The notes beneath the pieces are model-generated. The model did no database searches. It was not told the DNA's origin and saw nothing but the letters and a program-made list of their open reading frames with translations. From the NCBI GenBank assembly GCA_001189345.1, contig LFKV01000005.1:25459-89458 (forward strand): a DNA stretch of 64,000 bases, read 5' to 3'. This DNA is from Candidatus Paraburkholderia kirkii. Its GTDB lineage: Bacteria; Pseudomonadota; Gammaproteobacteria; Burkholderiales; Burkholderiaceae. Shown piece by piece: positions 30,407-40,366 of the stretch; the first letter of the stretch is position 1; the number at the start of each line of letters is the position of its first letter. The translations under genes and the position numbers were made by a program.

Positions 30407-31979
30407 GCGCCCCGCTGCTATCGATTCGGGACCTGCGCGTGCGCTTCGGCGACACGCTCGCCGTCGACGGCGCGAACCTCGACATCCGCGTGGGCGAGCG
30501 CGTGGCGCTCGTCGGCGAATCGGGCTCGGGCAAGAGCGTGACGGCGCTCTCGATCCTGCGCCTGCTGCGCGACGCCGAACTCACCGGCTCGATCCGCTTC
30601 GCCGGCGAGGACTTGCTCGCGAAGAGCGAGCACGCGATGCGCGGCCTGCGCGGCTCCGACATCGCGATGATCTTCCAGGAGCCGATGACCGCGCTCAATC
30701 CGCTCTACACGGGCGGGACCAGATCGGCGAGATGATTCAGCTGCACGACGGCGCAAGCCCGCGCGAGGCGCGGCAGCGGGCGATCGCGCTGCTCGCGCGC
30801 ACGGGCATTACCGAGCCGGAAAAGCGCGTGGACAGCTATCCGCATCAGCTTTCGGGCGGGCAGCGCCAGCGCGTGATGATCGCGATGGCGCTCGCGTGCC
30901 GGCCGCGTCTTCTGCTCGCCGACGAGCCGACCACGGCGCTCGACGTGACGATCCGCGCGCAGATCATCGAATTGCTGCTGGAGCTGCAGCGCGACGAAGC
31001 GGAAAAGCGCGGCATGGCCGTGCTGCTCATCACGCACGACCTGAATCTCGTCAGGCGCTTCGCCGAGCGGGTCGCGGTGATGGAAAAGGGCGTGCTGGTC
31101 GAAAGCGGCGCGGTCGAGGACATTTTCACGTCGCCGCAGCATCCGTACACGCAGCGTCTTCTGAACAGCAAGCCGAAGCGCAGCGTGCTGCCTGTGCTGC
31201 CGATCGCGCCCGTGCTGCTCGACGCGAAGAACGTGTCGGTCGACTACCCGACGCGTCTGCCCGGTTTCGCCGGCTGGTTCCGGCGCGGCCGGTTCAAGGC
31301 CGTCGACGACGTCACGCTGACGGTCCGGCAGGGCGAGACGCTCGGCATTGTCGGGGAGTTGGGCTCGGGGAAATCCACGTTCGCGATGGCGCTGCTCGGC
31401 CTGCGGCGCATCTCGAACGGCGTCGTGCAGTTTCAGGGCCGCGCGCTCGGCGATTTTCGCGGACGCGAAAAAACCGTGCTGCGCTTGAATCTGCAGGTCG
31501 TGTTTCAGGACACGTTCAGCTCGCTGCCGCCGCGGCAGACGGTGGAGCGGATCGTCGGGGAAGGGCTTGCGCTGCATCGCCCGGAGCTGGACGCCGCCGC
31601 GCGCCGCGACAAGGTGGTCGCCATGCTGCGGGAAGTCGGCATGGACCGCGCGGCGCTCACGCGTTACCCGCACGAGTTTTCGTGCGGACAGCGGCAGCGC
31701 ATCGCGATTGCCCGTGCGCTGGTGCTGGAACCGAGCATCCTGATCCTCGACGAACCAACCAGCGCACTCGATGTTTCCATTCAGAGTCAAGTACTTGCGC
31801 TATTGGCCGACATTCAGAAGAAGCACAACCTCGGTTACGTTTTCATTAGCCACGACCTGCAGGTGATCGGCGTGATAGCACACCGCGTCGCCGTGATGCG
31901 AAATGGTTTTGTCGTCGAGTCGGGCGAAGTAGAGAAGATTTTTGCGAACTCCTCGGACGAATACACCCTCAGCTTCTGA
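30403..31979 (+). pseudogene. yejF: YejF-type dual ABC ATPase, frameshifted and with altered motifs
   Basis: Fused ATPase with two nucleotide-binding domains for the peptide importer. It begins at a GTG (30403) overlapping the yejE stop. Domain 1 has Walker [10 protein letters not shown] one-base lesion near 30715 (LNPLYT to QIGEMIQL) shifts the frame before its SGGQRQR signature and [11 protein letters not shown]alker B. Domain 2 lies in the second frame and carries two unusual substitutions: Walker A reads GELGSGKST and the ABC signature reads SCGQRQR instead of SGGQRQR. Both point to loss of selection beyond mere indels. Confidence 0.87.
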
Positions 31980-32055
31980 GGGCAGACCTCGATTCCTAAA
32001 AATCTTTCTTTTTCACCAATTGGGTGCTCGTCTCGATTGTATTTTTCTATTTCTT

Positions 32056-32084
32056 TTGACAGTTAAATAATTTATGGCTAGTAT
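32056..32084 (+). promoter_or_regulatory. Sigma-70 promoter for the NlpC/P60 gene
   Basis: TTGACA at 32056-32061, a 17-bp spacer and TAGTAT at 32079-32084, in an AT-rich intergenic stretch. It is a near-consensus promoter about 60 bp before the coding start at 32147. Confidence 0.75.
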
Positions 32085-32146
32085 CCCTCAAAACTTTCGC
32101 GTATCTTCCTGATTTATCAGTCTTTAATTGTAAAATCTACCGACCG

Positions 32147-32806
32147 ATGCAGCCACTATCGTTGACTCAGACATGCGCGCGCGCCGCCGCGAGCATGTTA
32201 ATCGGCCTCCTGATGACAACAACTTCCGGCGCGTTCGCAGACGAAGTCAGCAGTAGCAGCCAAAATGCCAGCAACGGCATTTTCTCCTCGAATAAATCCA
32301 CTGGCGCAGCGAGCGCAGACGCCGCACCGGCTCCGGGCGGCGCGAAGTCGTTTCTGTCGGGCGTCGCGAGCAAGGCGGGCGACGTCGTCGTCGGCGCGCT
32401 CAACATGATCGGCGTGCGCTATCGCTGGGGCGGCAATTCGCCTGATTCGGGTCTCGATTGCAGCGGCTTTGTGCGTTACGTGTTTCAGGACACGCTCGGC
32501 ATAACCCTGCCGCGCCGCGCCGAGGAAATGAGCCGCGTCGGCGAGAAGGTTCGCGTGTCGGATCTGAAGCCGGGCGATCTCGTATTCTTCAATACGATGC
32601 GCCGCTCGTTCTCGCACGTCGGCATCTATATCGGCGACAACAAGTTCGTGCATTCGCCGTCCACCGGCAGCACGATCCGCGTCGACGACCTGGAAGACGG
32701 CTACTGGGAAAAGTGCTTTCAGGGTGCGCGCCGCATCGAGAACGCGCAGTTCAACGACGGCTCCGACCTGCGCCAGCGCGTGAACGCCACGATCGGCGGT
32801 TACTGA
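32147..32806 (+). CDS. NlpC/P60 family cell-wall hydrolase
   Basis: A 219-residue exported C40 peptidase, predicted to cut peptide stems of peptidoglycan. After a signal sequence (to about residue 31) and a Ser/Ala-rich linker comes the catalytic domain: the Cys in GLDCSGFVRYVF (near residue 105), the first His in SHVGIYIG (near 156) and the third polar residue in KFVHSPS (near 168). YRWGGNSPD is also typical. It is intact, has its own strong promoter and follows the ruined yej cluster. Confidence 0.88.
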   Translation: MQPLSLTQTCARAAASMLIGLLMTTTSGAFADEVSSSSQNASNGIFSSNKSTGAASADAAPAPGGAKSFLSGVASKAGDVVVGALNMIGVRYRWGGNSPDSGLDCSGFVRYVFQDTLGITLPRRAEEMSRVGEKVRVSDLKPGDLVFFNTMRRSFSHVGIYIGDNKFVHSPSTGSTIRVDDLEDGYWEKCFQGARRIENAQFNDGSDLRQRVNATIGGY

Positions 32807-32917
32807 TCGACCGGCTCGCCGCCGCGAAAAGCCTGCCTCCTTCCGGGACGCGGGCTTTTTGCTTTTTGACGGTCCGAATACGCGCGCGAAGTCGATCGGC
32901 GCCATCGGAAAGCCTCA

Positions 32918-32946
32918 TTGCACGCGCCTGCAAAAGCCGTTATAGC
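32918..32946 (+). promoter_or_regulatory. Candidate promoter of the leuA leader
   Basis: TTGCAC at 32918-32923, exactly 17 bp, then TATAGC at 32941-32946. Transcription would be expected to begin 6-8 bases after the -10 box, that is at about 32952-32954, which is the ATG of the leader peptide. Confidence 0.5.
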
Positions 32947-32952
32947 TTTCAG

Positions 32953-33051
32953 ATGAACTTTTTCACGTTCCCCTTCTCGCTGTTCCCGGCTGGTGCGTCC
33001 GCTGCTTCGTCGGCACGCGCACTATCGCTACTAGCGCGCCTACCGTGCTGA
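32953..33051 (+). CDS. Candidate leuA leader peptide with four CTA leucine codons
   Basis: A 32-codon open frame, MNFFTFPFSLFPAGAS ... then Arg-Ala-Leu-Ser-Leu-Leu-Ala-Arg-Leu-Pro-Cys, ending 130 bp before leuA. The last four Leu codons are all CTA, the rarest leucine codon in this GC-rich genome (neighbouring genes use CTG and CTC), and they cluster in eight codons. Enterobacterial leu leader peptides likewise use rare CTA codons to sense leucyl-tRNA. No classic terminator with a T-run is seen between the stop and leuA, so the downstream mechanism is unclear. Confidence 0.55.
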   Translation: MNFFTFPFSLFPAGASAASSARALSLLARLPC

Positions 33052-33181
33052 TTCGTCTCGCCTCCCGTCTGCTCGTCCATTCAGGTTTTCGACGCCAGCG
33101 GTGGCGCGAACACCCGGATTCCCTTTTGCGTTTCCTCCCGATATTTCCAACAATCGATAAATTTCTCCACAGGAGCTCGAC

Positions 33182-34735
33182 ATGGCAGCAGACAAGTTGA
33201 TCATTTTCGACACGACCTTGCGCGACGGCGAGCAGTCCCCCGGCGCATCGATGACGAAGGAAGAGAAGATCCGCATCGCGAAGCAGCTGGAGCGCATGAA
33301 GGTCGACGTGATCGAAGCGGGCTTCGCGACCAGCTCGAACGGCGATTTCGACGCGATCAACACCATTGCGTCGCTCGTGAAGGACAGCACGGTCTGCTCG
33401 CTCGCCCGCGCGAACGACAAGGACATCCAGCGCGCCGCCGATGCGCTCAAGCCCGCCAACCACTTCCGTATCCATACGTTCATCGCCACTTCGGCGCTGC
33501 ACATGAAGAAGAAGCTGCGCATGACGCCGGAGCAGGTCTACGAGCAGGCGCGCCTCGCCGTGCGCTTCGTGCGCAAGTTCACCGACGACGTGGAGTTTTC
33601 GCCGGAAGACGGCAGCCGCTCGGATATCGACTATCTGTGCCGCGTGCTCGAAGCCGTGATCGACGAAGGCGCGCGCACCATCAACATCACCGATACGGTC
33701 GGCTACGGCATTCCCGAGTATTACGGCAATCTCGTCAAGGCGCTGCGCGAGCGCGTGCCCAACTCCGACAAGGCGATCTGGTCAGTGCACTGTCACGACG
33801 ACCTCGGTCTGGCGGTGGCGAACTCGCTCGCCGGCGTGAAGATCGGCGGCGCGCGTCAGGTCGAATGCACGATCAATGGTCTGGGCGAGCGCGCGGGCAA
33901 CACGTCGCTCGAAGAGATCGTGATGTCGGTGAAGACGCGCAAGGATTACTTCGGACTCGATCTCGGTATCGACACGACGCAGATCGTGCCCACCTCGAAG
34001 CTCGTCTCGCAGATCACCGGCTTCGTCGTGCAGCCGAACAAGGCCGTGGTCGGCGCAAACGCCTTCGCACATGCGTCCGGCATTCACCAGGACGGCGTGC
34101 TGAAGGCGCGCGACACCTACGAGATCATGCGCGCGGAGGACGTGGGCTGGAGCGCGAACAAGATCGTGCTCGGCAAGCTGTCCGGCCGCAACGCGTTCAA
34201 GCAGCGTCTCGAGGAACTCGGCGTGCAGCTCGAATCCGAAGCGGACGTGAACGCCGCGTTCGCGCGCTTCAAGGATCTCGCCGACCGCAAGGCCGAAATC
34301 TTCGACGAAGACATCATGCAGATCGTCTCCGAGGAGTCGGCGGAAGCGCAGGCGAAGGAGCACTTTCGCTTCGTGTCGATGAAGCAGCATTCTGAAACCG
34401 GCGAGCAGCCGCAGGCGCAGGTCGTGTTCGCGGTGGAAGGCACCGAGGTCACCGGCGAGGCGCGCGGCAACGGCGGCAACGGTCCGGTCGACGCGACGCT
34501 GCACGCGATCGAATCGAAGGTCGAGAGCGGCGCGGAGCTCGTGCTGTACTCGGTCAACGCGATCACGACCGGCACGCAGGCGCAGGGTGAGGTGACGGTG
34601 CGTCTGTCGAAGAGCGGACGCATCGTAAACGGCGTGGGCACCGACCCGGATATCGTCGCGGCGTCGGCCAAGGCGTATATCGCCGCATTGAACAAGCTGC
34701 ACTCGAAGGTCGAGAAGCTCAATCCGCAGCTCTGA
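33182..34735 (+). CDS. leuA: 2-isopropylmalate synthase LeuA
   Basis: A 517-residue enzyme for the first committed step of leucine synthesis (acetyl-CoA + 2-ketoisovalerate). The catalytic TIM barrel begins with [19 protein letters not shown], has the metal-binding [14 protein letters not shown] and [11 protein letters not shown], and [15 protein letters not shown] closes the barrel. The C-terminal leucine-feedback domain (about 390-510) is present, with [16 protein letters not shown] and [29 protein letters not shown] ribosome site precedes the ATG. It is intact, monocistronic here and ends at a terminator. Confidence 0.95.
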   Translation: MAADKLIIFDTTLRDGEQSPGASMTKEEKIRIAKQLERMKVDVIEAGFATSSNGDFDAINTIASLVKDSTVCSLARANDKDIQRAADALKPANHFRIHTFIATSALHMKKKLRMTPEQVYEQARLAVRFVRKFTDDVEFSPEDGSRSDIDYLCRVLEAVIDEGARTINITDTVGYGIPEYYGNLVKALRERVPNSDKAIWSVHCHDDLGLAVANSLAGVKIGGARQVECTINGLGERAGNTSLEEIVMSVKTRKDYFGLDLGIDTTQIVPTSKLVSQITGFVVQPNKAVVGANAFAHASGIHQDGVLKARDTYEIMRAEDVGWSANKIVLGKLSGRNAFKQRLEELGVQLESEADVNAAFARFKDLADRKAEIFDEDIMQIVSEESAEAQAKEHFRFVSMKQHSETGEQPQAQVVFAVEGTEVTGEARGNGGNGPVDATLHAIESKVESGAELVLYSVNAITTGTQAQGEVTVRLSKSGRIVNGVGTDPDIVAASAKAYIAALNKLHSKVEKLNPQL

Positions 34736-34761
34736 CGATCGAGGCCGTTCCGTCTGAAGCG

Positions 34762-34788
34762 AAAAAGCCCTCGAAAGAGGGCTTTTCC
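34762..34788 (+). terminator. Rho-independent terminator of leuA
   Basis: AAAAGCCCTC / GAGGGCTTTT with a GAAA loop and TTCCTT after it. Confidence 0.85.
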
Positions 34789-34802
34789 TTGGTGCGAGGC
34801 GC

Positions 34803-35215
34803 TCAGAACAGATTGCGCCGGTCGGGATCGTGCAACGGGTCGGGTGTCTTCTGCGTCAGGCGCAGGATGCCCTGATCGTCGAAATAGAAGATTGTACATC
34901 AGGTACCAGATGTTCGCCTCCATGTAGCGATAGGTCCAGACTTCGCGCTTCATCAGCGGAAAATAGGACGTCTCCACCGGCCGGCCGAAGTTGACGAGTA
35001 CGTCCTTTTTCGTCCAGGTGCCGATCTGCGCCTTGTAGAACTCGTTCTCGTCGAGCACTTGCCTCACGCTCACGATCTTGCCGGACGCGTCGATGTCGGC
35101 GGCGGTGGTGGTTTCGCCGAGCGGTTGCGTGGGCCTGAGGCGCTTGCCGCCGTTGGGCAAGTCGTAGACCTCGCGCGGCTGACCGAGGCGGGCGGTCACC
35201 GCAGCGCTCGTTGCC
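34803..35215 (-). pseudogene. SmpA/OmlA-like lipoprotein remnant, 5' truncated and frameshifted
   Basis: The minus strand reads RLGQPREVYDLPNGGKRL, then GETTTAADIDASGKIVSVRQ, WTKKDVLVNFGRPVETSYF, REVWTYRYMEANIWYLMYN. A one-base lesion near 34895 then separates this from FYFDDQGILRLTQKTPDP, which runs to the stop at 34803-34805. The repeated LG-P-E / G-P-E elements recall small outer-membrane lipoproteins with SmpA/OmlA-type folds. The start codon and lipobox are missing because the sequence joins the livJ-like fragment near 35200. Confidence 0.65.
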
Positions 35216-36151
35216 GCAATCGATCGGCAAAACGCGCGCGAGCCCGACCGCCGCGTGCTGTTTCTAACTATTCCGCCGACGATCCCGCGCTCACCAACGA
35301 TGCGTGCAGCTTCTGGCACTTCCGCTTCGATGCCCACGCTGGCATGCGCATGGACGCGCTCGCCGATGCGCTCGAGGACGATCGCGCGGTGAAGAAGGTG
35401 TATCTGCTGAATCAGGACTACAGCTTCGGCCACGACGTGAGCCGCGAGGCGCAGCGCGCGCTGAGGGCGCGGCGGCCGGACATCGCGATTGCCGGCGACG
35501 AGTTTCATCCGATCGGCCGCGTGAAGGACTTCGCGCCGTACATCGCGAAGATCCGCGCGAGCGGGGCCGATGCGGTCATCACCGGCAACTGGGGCAACGA
35601 TCTTGCGCTGCTCGTGAAGGCTGCGCGCGAGCAGGGCCTCGACACGAAGTTCTACACGTTCTACGGCAACAGCCTGGGGGCGTCCGCGGCGCTCGGCGAT
35701 GCCGGCGTGAAGCGCGTGATCTCGCGGTGGCGGACTGGCATCCGAACGCCGCCCGCGCGGCTTCCGACGCGTATTACCGGGCGTTCCGCGCCCGCTATTC
35801 CGCTGCGGCGGACGACTATCTGGTGGCGCGCATGCCATTGATGGTTGAAATGCTCGCCGCCGCGATGACGCGCGCGGGCAGCGCGGACCCGCTCGCGGTG
35901 GCGCGCGCGCTGGAAGGCATGAAATTCGACGGCGAGGGCTTTCATCCGTCGACGATGCGCGCCGAAGACCATCAGCTGATCCAGCCCCTTTATATGATGG
36001 AGATGGACTGCGCGGGCACGCCTGGCGTGAGGTTCGACAACGAGGGGGCTCGGGCTACGGATTCCGGACGCTGCTTGCCGTTCCCGCGGACAAGACCGTC
36101 CCACCGACGACCTGCAGGATGGCGCGGCCGGCGCTGGGGCGCAGCGACTGA
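35190..36151 (+). pseudogene. Branched-chain amino-acid type ABC substrate-binding protein, truncated and frameshifted
   Basis: A Leu/Ile/Val-binding-type periplasmic protein whose first third is missing. It enters at AVTAALVAAIDRQNA near 35197. It shifts near 35270 to YSADDPALTNDACSFWHFRF and continues through YLLNQDYSFGHDVSREAQRA and ADAVITGNWGNDLALLVKAA. It shifts near 35725 to VADWHPNAARAASDAYYRAF and again near 36045 to GYGFRTLLAVPADKTVPP, ending at 36149-36151. Signal peptide and N-terminal lobe are absent. The 3' end carries the probable rpsO promoter. Confidence 0.8.
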
Positions 36152-36173
36152 AGTTCGCCGGGACATGGGAATG

Positions 36174-36182
36174 TGCTATACT
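36174..36182 (+). promoter_or_regulatory. Extended -10 promoter for rpsO-pnp
   Basis: TGCTATACT: a TG motif one base before TATACT (36177-36182). No good -35 hexamer is present at 17 bp. Transcription would start about 145 bp before rpsO. Confidence 0.45.
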
Positions 36183-36331
36183 TTGAACTTCGCTTTTGGC
36201 GTAATCCGCGGAATCCGAATCTCTCGGCTTTCCGGCGAGGCCGAAAACGAAACCTGAAATGCAGTTCACATGTGTAACCCACGGCACGGCCTTTCTTCCG
36301 TGACCGCCTGTTCGTTTTAAAGGAAAAGCAA

Positions 36332-36601
36332 ATGTCCGTAGCAGAAATCAAGAAGTCCGACATCGTCGCAGAATACGCGCGCGGCGCCAACGACACCGGC
36401 TCCCCCGAAGTGCAAGTCGCATTGCTGACGAGCCGTATCAACGAACTGACCATCCACTTCAAGTCGCACTCGAAGGATCACCACAGCCGCCGCGGTCTGC
36501 TGCGCATAGTGAGCCGCCGTCGCAAGCTGCTCGACTATCTGAAGGGCAAGGATGCGGATCGTTATCGCTCGCTGATCGAAAAGCTGGGTCTGCGCAAGTA
36601 A
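36332..36601 (+). CDS. rpsO: 30S ribosomal protein S15
   Basis: An 89-residue ribosomal protein that binds the central domain of 16S rRNA early in 30S assembly. The four-helix S15 pattern is clear: [59 protein letters not shown] and [12 protein letters not shown]. An AAGGAAAAG ribosome site precedes the ATG. A terminator separates it from pnp, as in the E. coli rpsO-pnp operon. Confidence 0.97.
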   Translation: MSVAEIKKSDIVAEYARGANDTGSPEVQVALLTSRINELTIHFKSHSKDHHSRRGLLRIVSRRRKLLDYLKGKDADRYRSLIEKLGLRK

Positions 36602-36629
36602 TTGGCGCCAAGCGGCCAGTGTTCCAACG

Positions 36630-36670
36630 AAGTGCCTGTGTCAGTCCGCTGATACAGGCACTTTGTTTTT
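36630..36670 (+). terminator. Terminator between rpsO and pnp
   Basis: AAGTGCCTGTGTCAG / CTGATACAGGCACTT: fifteen paired positions with one G-T, a 4-base loop and TGTTTTTG after it. Read-through would be needed for pnp transcription from the rpsO promoter. Confidence 0.88.
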
Positions 36671-36807
36671 GTACGCTTCGGCCGTGAAGTGGTGCGCGAT
36701 CGCTTCCGGCGGTCGGTGCGCATCGTAATCGACAGTTTCGGCAGTTCATTGCTTTACCCGGATGCAATCGTCCGGTGCGACACTCGGTCCAGCCTCGCGG
36801 CAGAGCT

Positions 36808-36863
36808 TTGTGTCATTCCAGCGCGGCGCGTGCGCACGCGTGTACCGCGCTGGAATGGCATAA
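36808..36863 (+). promoter_or_regulatory. Long stem-loop in the pnp leader, possible RNase III target
   Basis: Left arm 36808-36826 and right arm 36845-36863 pair over 19 positions with only two G-U wobbles, including the perfect 13-bp core CATTCCAGCGCGG / CCGCGCTGGAATG. An inner 14-base palindrome CGCGTGCGCACGCG (827-840) folds on top, and TGTA forms a bulge. It ends about 85 bp before the pnp ATG. In E. coli, a comparable leader hairpin is cut by RNase III for PNPase autoregulation; the same role here is inference. Confidence 0.65.
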
Positions 36864-36949
36864 CACACCTCTTACGCGTGGCTCCTCCGGACCGCCCCGC
36901 CAGCGCCGACCGAGCGGCGCGGCGCAACGTCAACGTAGAAGGAGTCGTA

Positions 36950-39088
36950 ATGTTCAATAAAATCGTCAAAGAATTTAAGTGGGGACAGCACAACGTCCGC
37001 CTGGAAACGGGTGAGGTCGCTCGTCAGGCGAGCGGCGCGGTGATCGTCGACGTCGAAGACACCGTCGTGCTCGCGACCGTCGTCGGCGCGAAGACCGCCA
37101 AACCGGGCCATGACTTTTTCCCGCTGACGGTTGATTACCTCGAAAAGACCTACGCCGCCGGCAAGATCCCGGGCGGGTTCTTTCGTCGCGAAGGCCGTCC
37201 GTCGGAAGGCGAGACGCTCATCTCGCGCCTGATTGACCGGCCGCTCCGTCCGCTCTTCCCGGAAGGCTTCTATAACGAAGTGCAGGTCGTGATCCACGTC
37301 CTGTCGCTCAATCCGGACGTTCCGGCCGACATTCCCGCGCTGATCGGCGCATCGGCCGCGCTCGCGGTCTCTGGCTTGCCGTTCAACGGCCCGGTCGGCG
37401 CCGCGCGCGTCGCCTACATCAACAACGAATACGTGCTGAACCCGACGCGCCCGCAGATGAAGGAATCGGCGCTGGATCTGGTTGTCGCCGGTACGGAACG
37501 CGCGGTGCTGATGGTCGAATCCGAAGCCCAGCAACTGTCTGAAGAAGTGATGCTCGGCGCTATCGTGTTCGGCCACGAGCAGATGCAAACGGCCATCGAC
37601 GCGATCCACGAACTCGTGCGCGACGGCGGCAAGCCCGAGTGGGACTGGCAGCCGGCGCCGAAGAACGAGGCGCTGATCGCGCGCGTGACGGAAATCGCCA
37701 GGCCGGAACTCGAGGCGGCTTACCAGCTGCGCAATAAGCAGGCGCGCTCGGCCAAGCTGAAGGAAGTGTACGCAGCGACCTCGGCCAAGCTCGCGGAAGA
37801 CGCCGCGGCCTCCGGCACGACGGCGCCGGACAACGCGACCGTCGGCAACGTGCTGTTCGACATCGAAGCAAAGATCGTTCGCTCGCAGATCCTGAACGGC
37901 GAGCCGCGCATCGACGGCCGCGACACGCGCACCGTGCGCCCGATCAAAATCCGCACGGGTGTCCTGCCGCGCACGCACGGCTCGGCGCTCTTCACGCGCG
38001 GCGAAACGCAGGCAATGGTCGTGGCGACGCTCGGCACCAAGGGCGATGAGCAAAGCATCGACGCGCTCGAAGGCGAATACCGCGAGCGCTTCATGCTCCA
38101 CTACAACATGCCGCCGTCCGCGACCGGCGAAACCGGCCGCGTGGGCTCGCCGAAGCGCCGCGAAATCGGCCACGGCCGTCTCGCGAAGCGCGCGCTGGTC
38201 GCGTGCCTGCCGAGCGCCGACGAGTTCGGCTACTCGATCCGCGTCGTGTCGGAAATCACCGAATCGAACGGTTCGTCGTCGATGGCTTCGGTCTGCGGCG
38301 GCTGCCTCGCGCTGATGGACGCCGGCGTGCCGATGAAGGCGCACGTCGCGGGCATCGCGATGGGCCTGATCCTCGAAGGCAACAAGTTCGCGGTTCTGAC
38401 CGACATCCTCGGCGACGAGGATCATCTCGGCGACATGGACTTCAAGGTGGCCGGCACGGCGCAGGGCGTCACCGCGCTGCAGATGGACATCAAGATCCAG
38501 GGCATCGCGAAGGAAATCATGCAGGTCGCGCTCGCGCAGGCGAAGGAAGGCCGCATGCACATCCTCGGCAAGATGACCGCCGCGGTGCCGCACACGAACA
38601 CGGAGCTGTCCGACTACGCGCCGCGCATGGTTACCATCAAGATCAATCCGGAGAAGATCCGCGAAGTGATCGGCAAGGGCGGTTCGGTGATCCGCGCGCT
38701 GACGGAAGAAACCGGCACGACCATCGACATTTCAGACGACGGCGTCGTGACGATCGCGAGCACGAGCGCCGAAGGCATGGCCGAGGCGAAGAAGCGCATC
38801 GAGAACATCACGGCGGAAGTGGAAGTGGGTCAGGTCTACGAAGGCCCGGTGCTCAAGCTGCTCGATTTCGGTGCGATCGTGAACATCCTGCCGGGCAAGG
38901 ACGGTCTCCTGCATATCTCGGAAATCGTCAACGAGCGCGTGAAGGACATCAACGACTACCTGAAGGAAGGCCAGATCGTGAAGGTCAAGGTCATCCAGAC
39001 GGACGAGAAGGGCCGCGTGCGTCTGTCGGCGAAGGCGCTCCTGAACGAAGGCGCGCAGCAGGCGGAGCCCACGCACCCGCAGCAGTAA
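36950..39088 (+). CDS. pnp: Polynucleotide phosphorylase
   Basis: A 712-residue 3'-5' phosphorolytic exoribonuclease of the degradosome. Two RNase PH domains are visible: the first with [12 protein letters not shown] and [20 protein letters not shown], the second with [31 protein letters not shown] and the phosphate-site [23 protein letters not shown] domain follows ([19 protein letters not shown], near residue 570) and then an S1 domain ([20 protein letters not shown], near 625-695). The ATG at 36950 has GAAGGAG upstream. The gene is intact. Confidence 0.96.
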   Translation: MFNKIVKEFKWGQHNVRLETGEVARQASGAVIVDVEDTVVLATVVGAKTAKPGHDFFPLTVDYLEKTYAAGKIPGGFFRREGRPSEGETLISRLIDRPLRPLFPEGFYNEVQVVIHVLSLNPDVPADIPALIGASAALAVSGLPFNGPVGAARVAYINNEYVLNPTRPQMKESALDLVVAGTERAVLMVESEAQQLSEEVMLGAIVFGHEQMQTAIDAIHELVRDGGKPEWDWQPAPKNEALIARVTEIARPELEAAYQLRNKQARSAKLKEVYAATSAKLAEDAAASGTTAPDNATVGNVLFDIEAKIVRSQILNGEPRIDGRDTRTVRPIKIRTGVLPRTHGSALFTRGETQAMVVATLGTKGDEQSIDALEGEYRERFMLHYNMPPSATGETGRVGSPKRREIGHGRLAKRALVACLPSADEFGYSIRVVSEITESNGSSSMASVCGGCLALMDAGVPMKAHVAGIAMGLILEGNKFAVLTDILGDEDHLGDMDFKVAGTAQGVTALQMDIKIQGIAKEIMQVALAQAKEGRMHILGKMTAAVPHTNTELSDYAPRMVTIKINPEKIREVIGKGGSVIRALTEETGTTIDISDDGVVTIASTSAEGMAEAKKRIENITAEVEVGQVYEGPVLKLLDFGAIVNILPGKDGLLHISEIVNERVKDINDYLKEGQIVKVKVIQTDEKGRVRLSAKALLNEGAQQAEPTHPQQ

Positions 39089-39296
39089 TGCGGTAATGTA
39101 TGGACGGTCGGTCGGCCGCTTATGCGAGCCGGCCGTTTTCTTGTATGACGCTCGTTCGGCTAGGCATTGTCGGACGCGTCGTCGGACTCGATGGCAGTGT
39201 GGTGTGCGGATCATGGAGCACGGAATTGCTCCGGCGCGCACAGTGTCATCCGGTTCGAATCCATCCGAGCGCGGTAAACGAATCCTGGGAGAGGAT

Positions 39297-40314
39297 ATGA
39301 AGGCCATCGAAATCACCGAGTTTGGCGTGCCCGAAGTGTTGAAGCTCGGCGAGCGCCCGCAGCCCACGCCGGGCAAGAACGAAGTGCTCATCAAGGTGAC
39401 GGCTTCAGGCGTGAACCGCCCGGATGTGTTTCAGCGCAAGGGCGCCTATGCGCCGCCGCCGGGCGCGTCGGACCTGCCGGGGCTGGAGGTCGCGGGCGAG
39501 ATCGTCGACGGCGATTTCGACCCGAAGCACAACCCGTTCGGCCTGAAAAAAGGTGATCGCGTGTGCGCGCTGCTCGCGGGCGGCGGCTATGCCGAGTACG
39601 CCGTCGCGCCGCTCGAGCAATGCCTGCCGGTGCCCAAGGGCCTGTCGGATATCGAAGCCGCTTCGCTGCCCGAGACGTTCTTCACCATATGGAGCAACGT
39701 ATTCGAGCGCGGCCAGCTGGGCGCGGGCGAGAACGGCGCGGAAGAGACGCTGCTCGTGCAGGGCGGTTCGAGCGGCATCGGCGTGACGGCGATCCAGATC
39801 GCGCGCGCTCGGCTTTCGCGTGTTCGCGACGGCCGGAACCGACGAAAAGTGCCGCGCGTGTGAGGCGCTCGGCGCGGAGCGGGCGATCAATTACAAGACG
39901 GAGGATTTCGTCGAAGTGGTGAAGTCGCTGACGAACGATCGCGGCGTCGACGTGATTCTCGACATGGTCGCGGGCGACTACCTGCAGCGCGAGCTGAAAG
40001 CGCTGGCCGACGGCGGACGCATCTGCGTGATCGCGCTGCTCGGCGGCGCGAAGGCGGAGATTAATCTGAAGAACGACGTGTTGCGTCGCCGGCTCGTGAT
40101 CACCGGCTCGACGCTGCGGCCCCGTCCGGTCGCGTTCAAGGCGAAGCTCGCGGCAAAGCTGAAGGAGCGCGTCTGGCCGGAAATCGAAGCGGGCCGCATC
40201 AAGCCCGTGATTCACCAGGTTTTCCCGGCGCACGAGGCCGCCGCCGCGCATGCGCTCATGGAAAGCAGCACGCATGCCGGCAAGATCGTGCTCGACTGGC
40301 GCGAGAATGCATGA
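39297..40314 (+). pseudogene. NAD(P)H quinone oxidoreductase (zinc-free MDR family), frameshifted
   Basis: A medium-chain-dehydrogenase quinone reductase of the PIG3 type: MKAIEITEFGVPEVLKLGER at 39297, then GVNRPDVFQRKGAYAPPPGA and the nucleotide-binding LVQGGSSGIGVTAIQIA. A one-base loss near 39810 (reading IARARLS where a GFRVFATAGTDEKCRACEAL continuation is expected) ends the first part at 39863. The rest is open in another frame to 40314, with RGVDVILDMVAGDYLQRELK and HAGKIVLDW. It is a single lesion in an otherwise well-kept gene, either a recent pseudogene or a sequencing error. Confidence 0.85.
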
Positions 40315-40366
40315 GCGGCCTGGGCGGCTTGGCCGCGTTTCGGTGTTGCGACCCGCTTTTGGCGGT

